From the NCBI GenBank assembly GCA_019914945.1, contig CM034103.1, forward strand, positions 186,001 through 250,000: a stretch of 64,000 nucleotides of DNA, given 5' to 3'. The DNA is from Typha latifolia (Eukaryota; Streptophyta; Magnoliopsida; Poales; Typhaceae). Below the pieces are notes generated by a model that did not search any database, had not been told where the DNA came from, and saw nothing but the letters and a program-made list of their open reading frames with translations. Shown piece by piece: positions 52,590 through 64,000 of the stretch; positions within the stretch are counted from its first letter, which is position 1; each line of letters starts with the position of its first letter. A program made the translations under genes and the position numbers.

Positions 52590-55500
52590 CTATGAGGAAT
52601 TAAATAATAAAGCAGCAGCATCAAAGGGCCCAACCAGTCCTTCGCTGAGGATTCGCATGGCAGCACTCCGGGAAAACTTCCTAGCAAACAAGAAGCATGG
52701 CACTAAGGTATCATTGCATTGGCACCATTCTGTCCGGTATTCTGTCTCATAGAATACATGGTTGATCTTCTGCAAAACAATGAAGTAGACATCAGCAGTG
52801 GAACATAAATCACCAAATCTTTAAACTCACATGAATTTCTCTTCTCAAAACTTCTCTATAGACAATTACTATCAAAGAAATGAATTATAAAAGGTTAATT
52901 ACATCTTAGCCCCCTCAACTATCACTTTTACCTCCTCAAGAAAAAAAAAGACAGATACAACCTCTGAATTACTTAAGTGTATCACTAAGCCCCTTCTATC
53001 AGCATTCGTCAGAAAATTTCATCAGAAATAATAATAATTTTGACTGACTCATAGATGGACAAAAATGCCATCATTAGTTTCCTGTATTCTTCCATTTCCT
53101 CCGTTAAAGGCATCTATGACAACTTCTCCAAATATCCAATCTAAACCAATCTTCTATAACCCCTTTAAAAAACATAGATATCTCATTCCCCAACTCTCCT
53201 CAAGGAAAAAGAAGCGTGTAAAAGCATTTTTATCTATCTAACTAGTTAATCTAATTTTTAATATTTTTTCCAATAAAATTTCTAATGGAGGGAATTTAGT
53301 GATACAATTAAGTAATTGAAAAGGGTGTATGTACCCACTATTTTTCTTGAGATGATGAAAGTGAAATTGAGTGATAGTTGAGGGGGTCAAAATGTAATTA
53401 AACCAATTCTGCGTGATAGTTACGATGCTTGTACATAAAATGGATAAGGATATATCATATCTGAAGTTTCAAAATCCATGGATAATGGTATCTTACCTTT
53501 ATTTCCTTAATGCTCTGAGGGCTTGCATCAGCATACTCAAATGTCTTTGGATGCCATGTTTTTGTATCCATATGATTTGAGGACTGGTTCCATGCTGTAT
53601 AGGTTAGAGTTCTTCTTTCTACTTCATGTTCAAGATCTTTCATCTGTAAATAAAACAATATTTAATGAGATAATAGGAAGACAACTTCTATGTCATATTT
53701 TAACATGAACATTAACATCTTGGCATTATTTCTACGTAGTCACGGTACATTAATAATGTATGCTGGGCCTTACAATCTCCAAGAAAGGAAGTAAGGAATT
53801 AATGATCAATCGCAGGTCATATTTGTTAAAAATCAAAACTTAAGACCTAAGATATGGAACAAGATAGAACTTAGGAGTATAAATTCTTACAGAAAGTAAT
53901 GTCTGTGTGTAGTGCTCATCTGGAATACAATTGCGCTTCTTCTCAGCAGCTGATTTCTGCAAAAAATAGACCCAGTTCTTGTAAAAGGATTGTCAAAGAT
54001 GCACTGATAGATTTTTCATAAAACTAATTTTCAATCTACAAACAAGCAAGGAACATAACGCAGGCGAATGGAGCACTCTGGAAAATTTTAACAAGAAGAA
54101 ATAACTTGATAATTTGCTTTAACAATCTTGCTTGTGCCTGGGGTCTCCTAAGGAACAAATGTGAATGTGCCAAGCAACAATCCAATAGGCATACAAGGAG
54201 TCAGCTTGTTGCACCTTTTACCTTCCATATGGCTCACACGTTTTACAACATCACTCTATAGATATGTATCTAATTAGCACGTACTACATGTCTACATCAA
54301 CACCGGTAGACGATTTGCAATTCTCAGTTCATTCAATTATGCAAACTAACAAATATGTGGCCTTCCAAGAATTTTAATGCGCTGAGTGAGGACTATGAAG
54401 AATGCATAAGGATACGGTACCACAAATTTTGACAATAAGTATATGAAACATCTAGGATACATAGCTGATATATGCATATATTTATGTCTACAAACACACA
54501 AATTAGTGAGCTTATGTACTTCCATTTTCTTAATTGAGGAATTTTATATTATTGTTGCATATGATAGTTTATATAAAGAGACCTCAAAAGATACCATTCA
54601 TAATAAAGAACTAGTATATTACGTAGTATATTACTAAGATGTAAGATAAACAACTGAATTTAATCTATAAATCAGAAGAAGTTGATAAGCAAACATCCCC
54701 TTTCCCCTTGCCTGCCTTCCCACTGTGACATGATTTCCTAATATAGATCATAAAATAAATAAGTGAACTCAGCCTTTTCACAAAGGAAAACCTTCTAGAT
54801 CCTATAAAAAATGAAAAGTAACAGTCTCCTTTGATTTGATTCATATTGATAGGAATCTTAGAAGTATTCAAAAAATATTTAAGAAGTATCCGAGAAATAT
54901 CCACAACATTAATTTTATTGTTAACAATTCAGATACTTTAAGGAAGTATCTGATACACATTTGAAAGTATTCGATGAGTATTATATTTGATATGGATACA
55001 GTGAGAGTATGGAAGTATCTGTCTTTCCCAGGTAAGAGGTCTGCCGGTTGCCTAGTAAGGCCTTACATGCTTTGTTTAATGCAAGACTATAATGGTTCTT
55101 CCATGCATGCTACATACTATGCCACTGGACACTTAAATCCATGGGCCCTTCATTTTTCAAAATGTAGCAAATATTCAAATTTACTAACAACAAAAGCATT
55201 ATGATTGATGGCAATATTCATGCAAAAGAAAGGAACTTCACTGCTGCACTGTCATAGAAAGACTAGATTAGAATTGTTTGTATTAGCAAAGACTTCTGGT
55301 TTAGATTGGGCAGCCCTAGAACTGAAAGAATAGAACAATCTTATCTGCATCTCAAGAGTGTTGGCACTTAGTATAACGTAACTGGTACAATTACAGATGT
55401 AGACTTACAGCAGTATGCTTTTTCCCAATGTCTGATTCAAGAACTCGCTGCAAAAGTATGAAGGAAGAGTACTTTGAGTAAACACAGTTAAACATCAACA

Positions 55501-58102
55501 CTGAATCAATTATATAGCAGTGAGGTTAAAGAGAAAAGATGGATAACTTCAAATTCAAATATGAACAACTTCAAAATATGCAAGTTGCATGGGGATAAAA
55601 TTTCCAACAGAAACATTGAGTGTTTCATGTCATGTTCCAACATTGCAATATGACAGGTGTACAATCAGTAGTAATCTACCTGCCTTAATCATTCCCACAA
55701 AGTGCTTCTAAAAGAATCTTTAATACCAAATGCATCAAGGAGGTCGCAAAATAGATCAACAGGAATATTTCTTGTGACCTTTGTTAGTGGGCTCCCAACT
55801 TCCACTTTGTATTAACAATTTAACATGCACTAGAAAGATAACTTAATGAAGGAAAAAAAATAATAAAAAAGTGACCATTTATTTCATTTAAATTTCCATA
55901 TTCCATTTATATCTATCGTGGTTATCTGAAAAATGAAAGAAACCTTGCAGCATCATAATGGTCAAGTTGCAATTAAATTTCCAGAAGACATTCCATTAGC
56001 ATGAAAAAAAAAAAAAACACTAAGCAAAGATTGTTATGCCAATAGATTACCTTGCAATGCCTTTTGAATATTGGAAAGATAACATTGTCAGCAATTACAA
56101 CCTCTGCATGTTTCCTAATTAATGTTATCCACTGAAAAGACAAACATAATTGCAATCAGAACAAATTTCAGTCGAAACTAAATAAATGGTCTACTAATTT
56201 CTCAATTGCATCTTGCAAGTTAAGAAACTAAAATGATACCTGAGATCCTTTCCTCCATTTGGCCCTGGGAATAGTAGGAGACATTTTGGGCTGATATCGT
56301 TCTTCCTTTTGATCAAGAAAGCTGGAAGAATTAAATTGTTACTGTTTTGATATTTGAGTGACTATGTTGGTCAGTACTATCTATAAGTTTTCATATATCA
56401 TGAAGTTCCTAAGTCATCAGAAACAAACTTACTCTAAATTATCGCACTAACTCACCTGTCGACAAAACTTCTGGATGAAGACATCAAGTAGCTATATACA
56501 TAGCTGAAGTTATAAAGAGGGACGCAGCTGCAGCAAGAAATAACATGATCAGAACATGGATTTCTCGAGATATAGAACATCAAGTGTCCAATTTCAACAA
56601 GAAAGCAAGAAATTTAGAAAAAATTACAAATAGATATTAAACTAGATATGGCATTCCTCATCACAGGAGCACAAAGGTCAACAGCCTGACTTTGGAGCAA
56701 GGAACATGAACTCTAGACTACTGACCTAAGCATCAAGGCTTAACTTAAATTTTTATTCAATTGTTTAACTTGCATATGGAGGCAATTCATAATAATTGAT
56801 CTTACCAGTCTGATCAGTAAATAGATTAGGGCTATATGGAAAATAACCTTAAAGGTGGAAGTAGGGAATCTAACCTAACTCTGCTCCAACTAGATCAATC
56901 AATTTTATGAGAGATCAGCTGTACCAAATTGGTGGAATCAATTCAATGTAATTTCCTACATTATTTTTCTAGTTGAGTCATCTGACCTTTTCCTAAGTGA
57001 GCGTCCTACTCTTTTCTTAATTGAACCTTCTAGCATGTTCCTAATTTGGTGAAGCCTGCACATCAGCCATAAAGTGAAAAATAATTGAGTCCCCCAGCAA
57101 CATGCTGCTATTTCCCTCTAATCCCTTAGTACTTCTCTCCTCTTTCTTTCATTCTCAACTTCTCCTTCATATTTTCCTTCTACCCATTTCTGCTGTGCTT
57201 TTGTTTATCTCCTTCTGCATAACAATTCTTGTTGAGCCATTATACAACGATTAATGCCAAGAAACTTCCGCATAACAAGAAATTGCCAATTAGTGGATTG
57301 AGATAATTCAAATGCCTAATTCTTTTAATCAGTGCTTTGGACAATGAAGAACAGCAAACCTACTAATCATAGAACATAGAAAAAACGAATGGCAATTCCA
57401 AGTACTTGTTATTAAGAAAACTCAAAATTTTCAGATTTGCAGACTTCAAGGCACGGTACCTATCCGACACCAAAACAAAGCGCTGGTTGGCCGGATCCTC
57501 AAGTGCGGCTGCAAGCAGCCGCCTCTCAGCTTCTATCATACTAGACTCTCCCCAATACACCTGCATCTCACAAACATTGAACAAACTCAAATCCCCCTCC
57601 TTTTCCCCAAAAGAAACATAAAAAGGAAACCAAAGAAAGGCCAGACCTTTACGCTCCTCTTAATCTGTCTGCCGTAGAAGAACGCCGACCGCGTCGTGTA
57701 CCGATCGAACACAAACCTAGGCTTCGAGTGGATATATATCGAATAATTCTCCTCTTCGGCATTCTGGAGAACATCATCCGAACACAACACCAATTCAGAA
57801 AATCTAATCCAATTCCATCCAAAAACAAAAAAAAAAAACACAAGCAATATAACGCCTAGCGACGCAAGAAAAGAAACCTGGAAGAACGCGTGCCATACGA
57901 AATCCAGCGGCAGATCAGTGCGCGCAAGGAAGAGGAACGCGACCTTGGGGGTGCGCCACGTAGGCTCCAGCGCCGACACCGGCGCCCGCGAATGGATCCG
58001 AAGGAGCGCAAGGACGCATGCGAGGACGGAGATGGAGAGCACCAATTGCAACCCTAACCACAAGCGGTGGCGAATCGCCGCCCCTCGCTTCTTCGGCGAC
58101 AT
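52590..58102 (-). CDS. GT14 glycosyltransferase, core-2/I-branching type (BC10-like)
   Basis: A type II Golgi membrane protein of the plant GT14/DUF266 group; rice BC10 in this group affects cell-wall composition, but donor and acceptor are not known for this gene. Ten exons: 58102-57878, 57763-57647, 57560-57460, 56527-56456, 56321-56240, 56131-56051, 55447-55409, 53956-53891, 53643-53497, 52769-52590. They sum to 1110 bases, 369 residues. The N-terminus is short and basic, then a signal-anchor near 13-33 (LGLQLVLSISVLACVLALL). Family blocks: VAFLFLARTDLPLDFVWHAF, YIHSKPRFVFD, YWGESSMIEAERRLLAAAL, RFVLVSDRCVPLYNFSYVY, WRKGSQWITLIRKHAEVVI, CIPDEHY and KINHVFYE. The last intron holds a large inverted-repeat element. 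Exon 1 is GC-rich. Confidence 0.93.
52893..53404. mobile_element. MITE-like element with long terminal inverted repeats in GT14 intron 9
   Basis: The left end begins GGTTAATTACATCTTAGCCC followed by CCTCAACTATCAC. The reverse complement of the right end begins GGTTTAATTACATTTTGACC followed by the same CCCTCAACTATCAC. The arms match for more than 100 bases, including CCTCAAGAAAAA, AATTACTTAA and GTATCACTAA blocks. The core has no ORF. It is about 512 bp. A target duplication is not clear; AATT occurs near both flanks. Confidence 0.8.
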
Positions 58103-58401
58103 CGGTTACGCTCTCTTATTAATAGGTAGGTGATGAAGGATGGAGCATTCTTTTCTCGTTCAGGCATTTAAAGGCATGGAGGAGTCGCCGTCCGCTTCCC
58201 TTTCCGCTTCCGTCGATGTCACGTCTTTCTCTTTCTTTCCCCCACACCCCTCTCTCGCTTCGTTGCCGCCAAAGCCTCTCCGCTGCGCTGTTGCCTCTCC
58301 AGCTCCCTTCCTGCTTTATGACTTATTAAATTACTACTTAATGCTTTACTGTTACTTTTATAACACCAGTTCTTCTTTTTTTTTTTTCTTTAAAATAAAA
58401 A

Positions 58402-58432
<31 letters not shown>

Positions 58433-59099
58433 CTAACACAATAAAGGTAGAGAAATAACTAAATCAAATTATTAGTCATCCCAGACTCAAGAGGCAAATG
58501 CATAAATAAATAACTAGTGCTATTTCGAAATTGCATCTAGAAAGAGGTTTAGGATTTTGGTTTGAATAGGAGTCGGTGGAGGTGATTACTTATCAAACCA
58601 TCAGGTCAGTTGGGCGCGTGAATAAGTGCAGATTACGCGGACAGCACGCCCGCCGTGTGGATGTGGTTACCCCCTAACTCAGCATTTCCATTATAAAATA
58701 TTATATAATTTTATTTTTTAATATATGTTGATCATGTCTAATTTTAATATAGAAAAATAAATTAAGTGGTCATTCACTAATATATTTTTCTTTTTTTTTA
58801 AATGGTTTTATAATTTCATAAGAGAAATAAAAAATTAAAAGTAAAATATTTTCTAGAGTCGTTCGTGCTCGTGCGTGCCGAATAATTATTACGCACGCTT
58901 TCTTACTTATTACAGTCGTCTCGGTCCAACGAAGCATCAGACATAATATATATACTGTCACGAAATCCGATCGACGTCCACCTAACCTATCTATCTTTGG
59001 TATCTATATTCGACGCACTTGCCATTCTCTTCCTCTTCCCATTCGATCGATCGATCCATTCGTTAGTTGCTTTTTGATTCGATTCGACGAGGAGGACAG
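58103..59099. other. Divergent intergenic region, GT14 and UFD1-like genes
   Basis: A 1 kb spacer acting as promoter region for both genes. It contains a (TA)n tract at about 58399-58426 and an AATATATATAC TATA-like element near 58944-58955, about 150 bases before the UFD1-like start. No ORF with a recognisable domain. Confidence 0.6.
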
Positions 59100-61620
59100 A
59101 TGGATTTCGAGCTGCGAGCGGCGAGAGAGAAGCTGGAGAGGGAGCAGAGGGAGCGGAAGGCGCGGGCCAAGGCGAAGCTCGAGAGGGACCGCAAAGCCAA
59201 GCAAGAGGCCGCCAGGCAACGGGACGCCATCGAGGCAGCGCAGAGAGCCAAGCGCCTCGACGCCGCCCGTGCCCGCCTCGAAGTAGAATATTAATAATTT
59301 TGCCCTAAATTTCTCCCCCTTTTCTTTTTCTTCTTCTCGATTTGGTCTAGATTCGATCGAGTATATGTTAATCATCGATTGTTCTGTTATTAGTGGTGAT
59401 TGATTACAATAGATGCAATAGTGTCCCTATTTTAAAGGTTGTAAATAATCCATTTCAGATGTATGCCATCAAGTTAAGCTCTCGTTAACATTTTTGTTCC
59501 TTTCTTTGTTAGGCGGAGCAACAAATGGAAGAAAATATGCTACTTGGTAACGGAATCGTCTTCTCAGGAATATTTGAAGCTGTTCCTTTTGATGGCTATG
59601 GGGATAAGATAAAGTTGCCACCTTCTTGCTTCAAAGAGTTGTCTGATCAAGGAGCTCTGGACAAAGGCCCTATGTACTTCAGGTTATCGAAGGTTAACGA
59701 AGTAGGTCCTTCGGATTCAGGTGCCGCCACGAAGCAAGATACTGGAGTTACTCATTCGGGTGTCCTTGAGTTCACTGCCAGAGAAGGTTCTGCAGAACTT
59801 CCTCCACATGTGTGGAGCAACTTGTTCCCTGGTAATGACCTTGATGTTCCTTTGATTGAGGTGCGATATGTTAGCTTGCCGAAAGGAACTTACGCAAAAC
59901 TGCAACCTGAAAGAGTGGGCTTCTCGGATCTCCCTAATCATAAGGCTGTACTTGAGACAGCTCTCCGCAAGCATGCAACTCTTTCGGAAGGTGACGTGTT
60001 AGCAGTCAGCTATGGAGAGCTGCGCCACAACTTGAAGGTCCTAGAGCTGAAGCCTGCTTCGAGTGTTTCTGTCTTAGAAACAGATATTGAAGTTGATATA
60101 GAAGGATCAGATTCTATCTTGGATGGTGACAACAGTCAGCATGTGCTCATCCCACTTGTCCTAGGGAAGGTTGAATTAGGAGTTATAGAAGAAGGGAAAT
60201 TTAAGTACTACAGATTTTGCATTGAAGATGACATCGGTGAGAAAGTTTCTTCTGGCCTGATGAACATCGAGGTCAAGATTGACGCAGATGCCAGTGATGG
60301 GGATACTAATGTTTATGTATCCAGGCATCCATTGGTGTTCCCTACCCAACATCGACATGAGTGGGCATCTCACGAGATGGGCTCAAAGGTTTTGATACTC
60401 AAACCAAAGGATCTTAGCCTGGTTGCTGGTACATACAGCATTGGAGTCTTTGGTTTCAAGGGAGTAACAAAGTATGATATTTCTGTACATGTGAAAGATA
60501 CTAACAGGCAAAGGATTGGAGACCATGCTAATGCTTCATCTCAAGTTGATTTGGATTCGGTAGAATGTCGAAACTGTAGGCATTATATATCTAGCCGTAC
60601 TGTCGTAATTCATGAAGCATACTGCTTCCGGCACAATGTTGTTTGTCAACACAATGGCTGTGGAGTTGTTCTTCGGAAGGAACAGGCAGCAAACCATGTG
60701 CATTGCAGTAAATGCAAACGAGCCTTTCAACAGGGGGAGATGGAGAAACATATGAAAGTCTTTCATGAACCACTCAGTTGTCCATGTGGAGTAATTCTAG
60801 AGAAGGAAGAAATGGTAAGCAACTACACTTGTACTTCTTTCTTATACAACAATTTGAAATGTGTGTATCAAAGTTGGTACATATGGCTTTGCTGCAGAAT
60901 TTTAGGTAAAAAATAATTTAATAGTAAACAATTATGCATGTGAGACAAAATTTTGTATCCTGAAAATTATTCTGGTTGTGTTCTTCTCAGATTGTTAAGC
61001 ATGCATGCTATGTCAGTTGTCAACCATTCCCTTTCTTCTCTTTTGTACAGTTTACTCTGCATTACAATTATATATAGCATGCTATGTTATGCCTGTTTGA
61101 CGCAGGTTTGTGATCACCTGATTGTGAAACAAATATATAGTTGTAAGTTTGCAACCACAATAATATTTGTATGGTATGCATCTTTTATCTCACAAATGAG
61201 GTGCAAGTGTTGTAAACATTATCTGTAGACCACCTATATGCCTAATCGTAGTAAGCCTGGTTATATCACACCATCTGTTCACTCTGATGTATATGAGTTC
61301 CAAAAGTTGCGTGTCTCTATCATCTTTCGATATATTTCAAGTTTGTACTGATCTCTCCTGACTATACCTTTGATGTTTCATTACCATGGTAGGTCCAACA
61401 CCAGTCATCAACCTGCCCTCTGCGCTTGATCATGTGTCGCTTCTGTGGAGACATGGTTCAAGCCGGGAATGAACCAATGGATGCACGGGACCGTCTCAGA
61501 GGATTATCAGAACACGAGAGTATCTGCGGATCTAGAACTGCCCCGTGTGATTCATGCGGGCGATCTGTCATGCTGAAAGATATGGACATACATGTGATTG
61601 CTGTGCATCAGAAGAGCTGA
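59100..61620 (+). CDS. UFD1-domain ubiquitin-fusion-degradation family protein with C-terminal zinc fingers
   Basis: A plant UFD1-family protein of the type called PRLI-interacting factor K in Arabidopsis, presumably a ubiquitin-binding cofactor acting with CDC48; direct function is poorly known. Three exons: 59100-59282, 59513-60814, 61393-61620, giving 570 residues. The N-terminal 65 residues are a highly charged Glu/Arg/Lys/Ala coiled coil. The UFD1 core follows from about residue 70 (GIVFSGIFEAVPFDGYGDKI, KIKLPPSCFKEL, EVRYVSLPKGTYAKLQPE, GDVLAVSYG). After an intermediate domain come Cys/His-rich fingers: CRNCRHYISSRT with HEAYCFRHN, CSKCKRAFQQGEMEKH, and in the last exon CRFCGDMV and CDSCGRSVMLKDMDIH. 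The ATG at 59100 is preferred over an upstream in-frame non-ATG reading. Exon 1 is much more GC-rich than exon 2. Confidence 0.94.
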
Positions 61621-62677
61621 ATGCTACGAACTAAAATTTGCCAAATAAACCTTTGAGTGGGGAGCTTATGGAGATTGATCATTTGATATGATGACCTGAC
61701 AATGCATTGATATTCAGATCCTGGTCTGCTTTGTATCCATTGCCCTTTCCGTTCTCTTTGCCTTTGATAGTGCATGAAGGAAAAAGCAGTTGTATTGTAC
61801 ATGCACAGGATTGCAACTTGATGATGTGTTTATTCACTATTATATCTTATTTATTGTACTTGTACGTTTCTCTCTTTGCATATGAAATTTGTACATTTTT
61901 TGAATCGATACTAGCATTCTTCATTCGAAGACCAAATTTTAGTCACAAGCTCTTGTTTAGAATTCTGCCACTGTTTTCGTGATGGATTAATTGACAGAGA
62001 TATGGTTTCTAATATCATCTTCATAAACCAAAATTTACTTGCTCGTTGGGAGCAAGATTTTATTTTGTAAGTGATAGTTAAGGTGGGTAATTGCAGAGAT
62101 GTACCATAAGTGAGTCCAGACTAGTACCTGAACGAAGTTATTAGGGACCTCTAAATCGTATTCAGTAATCAAACAATATGTTTTCTTTAACTATCCAGGT
62201 TGAAGACTAAAACAAAAGAAAGAAAATATGGATAAATCTCAATTTTTTTTCTTAAATTATAATTTTACTCTGAAATGAGTTGCATTTATATTTTACAAAT
62301 CACACAAAAACAATCAAATAATAGATCACGACAGCATCAATTCGCAAAACTAGAGAATTCTTGACAAATAATATTTGTTTTCCTGCATCATAGATTAGAA
62401 GTCAAATCACCCAAAACAATCAACTAATAGATCACAAAAGTGCCAATCAACATCGGAACACATTTCTTTTCTTAATGGAATGTATTAAACACTTGAAAAA
62501 CCAGATCATCATTTGAATTGATCAGAGTGATGAAACAACTAAAGAGATATGAAACATATAACAGCTTTAGCTTTATCTTCTGACTGGAAGCTATTTTACA
62601 TTGCATACAAGATTATAAAAGCAAAAGACAATTCCTCTCCTCTAATGTACATGGAAATATCCACAAGTTGTATGCCT
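61621..62677. other. Convergent 3' spacer, UFD1-like gene and OSCA gene
   Basis: About 1.06 kb, AT-rich, with 3' untranslated sequence of both genes. Two similar stretches near 62330 and 62430 (ATAGATCAC followed by A-rich sequence) hint at a short local duplication. No gene recognised. Confidence 0.55.
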
Positions 62678-64000
62678 CTAGAGTTGCTCTTGTATGATGT
62701 CGCCAGGCAAAGACGGTGGTGATGAACCATTGCATTTACTTTGGGCTGGTGTGTTCTTACGAGATTGTCTCTTGGTTGGTACGAGTACATGGTCATATTC
62801 TTTCTCATCACCTGCTGAAATATCGTCCTCATCCTCCCCATCTTTGAACACTGGGTGTATATATGCATTCAGTAAGTATGCTTTCATATCGAAGTTTGGC
62901 TCTCTAGCGCGTTCCAGAGTATCTTTCATCATGGCTTCCTGCACAAGAAATCAGAAGAAAGAATGGCGCAGAGTGAGGAAGAGCATAACAAAAAAAAATT
63001 GTGATGATGAAATGGTAATGTAAATATATATAGCCTGTCGCACCGCTAACAAACAAACATGATAGCATTTACTTTAAGAAAAAGAATTACATTAAATAGA
63101 GTTTAATACAATTAAAAGGATCCATGTAGCTGACTCCAAATAGTTAGAAGATGATGTTTATTTGCAGTAAATGACGAAAACTAAACAAGTTAAAACTACT
63201 TTAGCACCATTTTCACAAGCCTCTTTAATTAAAGTAGTCTAGGTGTGAATGTCTAATTTCATTGTCTCTTGATTGCCCAATGTACTTCTCTGAACACGTC
63301 AACAATGACAGTGTTTTCTCTTTGCATATGGTTAAATGAAATTTTGCTTCTACGTGATCATTGATGTTGCAAATGGCAAATATCCTATTTTAGTGCACAG
63401 ATGAAGTAAAGCAAGTCTCATGATACTTAAAATTTTCTATGAAAATATTAAATAAACCAATAGTACTGAAACCAAAAATTTGTCTCGGATAAAAGCAGAA
63501 AATGTATATTTAACGGACAAAAAAGCTCAAAAGCAGCATAAGGGGGGGACGTGTAAACTAATTTAGCATTCTATGTATGAAAGAATGTACATGCTCATTG
63601 CACATAAGTTTATGTGCATTATCAGTACAAATTACCTGAAGCGGGTACTTAACAAAAGCTGGTTCATAGCGGTTCTTGCAGAACAAATGAAACCATATGG
63701 TTAGTACAGGAAGGGCAATAAGCAAAGGCGATGATTGAGCAGCTTTCTTTGTACTTAATAACCCAAGTAGAAGCAGCTGTGATATAACCAATGCTGTAAT
63801 TATGCGCCCATGCACACTCGGCCAAAATGCTGCCCCACTCTCGTATTCTTGATTGTAGACATTTATAATCTAAATCATACCATGCAATTAGTAACCAGAT
63901 TTTTAATGAAACAGAAAAGGGTTATAACGATCATAAATAGGAAAATTACTAATTTCCATCAAAAAGGTAAAGAAAGAAAGCAAGAGAAAAGGGATTGTCA
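62678..64000 (-). CDS. OSCA/CSC1-type mechano/osmosensitive cation channel, C-terminal exons
   Basis: The 3' end of a hyperosmolality-gated, calcium-permeable channel (OSCA1 clade, DUF221/CSC1 family, plasma membrane). Two exons are visible: 63869-63636 (78 codons) and 62938-62678. The first has YNQEYESGAAFWPSVHGRII, a hydrophobic pair of helices (ALVISQLLLLGLL, SPLLIALPVLTIWFHLF) and CKNRYEPAFVKYPLQ. The last has EAMMKDTLERAREPN, an acidic stretch and the conserved C-terminal VPTKRQSRKNTPAQS, ending at the stop at 62678. The rest of the channel lies beyond the right edge; 63870-64000 is intron. Confidence 0.92.

Noticed and set aside
58140..58430. Plus-strand ORF between the GT14 and UFD1-like genes
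   Set aside because: Low-complexity reading ending in a (TA)n repeat, no domain, no splice support.
1..64000. tRNA, rRNA, CRISPR, organellar or viral insertions
   Set aside because: No cloverleaf-like, rRNA-like, regularly spaced repeat, or reverse transcriptase/integrase/coat signatures were seen on either strand.

Overview
This is nuclear DNA of a flowering plant. Its genes have many introns, almost all GT-AG, with AT-rich introns and intergenic DNA. Several families are plant-specific or plant-typical: callose synthase, two-pore K+ channel, OSCA channel, DUF4408/DUF761 protein. First exons are clearly more GC-rich than later exons (TPK, GT14, CAP-H and UFD1 genes), which suggests a monocot; the species cannot be read from the sequence.

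Layout, left to right: (1) two tandem minus-strand ABCB (P-glycoprotein type) transporter genes. The first runs off the left edge (exons 1-5 present). The second is a complete 12-exon gene with two single-base frameshifts. (2) A 42-exon plus-strand callose synthase, closest to the CALS7/GSL7 type, with an intact 1930-residue frame. (3) A minus-strand two-pore potassium channel (TPK) with a 14-3-3 site and EF hands. (4) A plus-strand PLP-homeostasis protein (YggS/PROSC). (5) A minus-strand condensin subunit CAP-H, 13 exons. (6) A short plus-strand DUF4408/DUF761 protein. (7) A minus-strand DUF212 (acid phosphatase/haloperoxidase-related) protein. (8) A minus-strand GT14 glycosyltransferase. (9) A plus-strand UFD1-domain zinc-finger protein. 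(10) The 3' end of a minus-strand OSCA/CSC1 channel, cut by the right edge.

From the second ABCB gene rightward the genes mostly alternate strand, giving divergent pairs with 1-2.5 kb shared promoters and convergent pairs sharing 3' flanks. The genes do not form one pathway. CALS7-type callose synthase and membrane transport (ABCB, TPK, OSCA) are each self-contained housekeeping or cell-wall/ion functions.

I found no exotic new system. The best leads are: paired frameshifts in the second ABCB gene; upstream AUGs overlapping the main start in CALS7 and in both ABCB paralogues; two predicted GC-AG introns; a hAT-like element with its target duplication; two related long inverted-repeat elements in introns; and a perfect 15-bp intergenic hairpin. 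Exon boundaries were derived by hand from reading frame and splice signals and may be off by a base or two where a block was miscounted.
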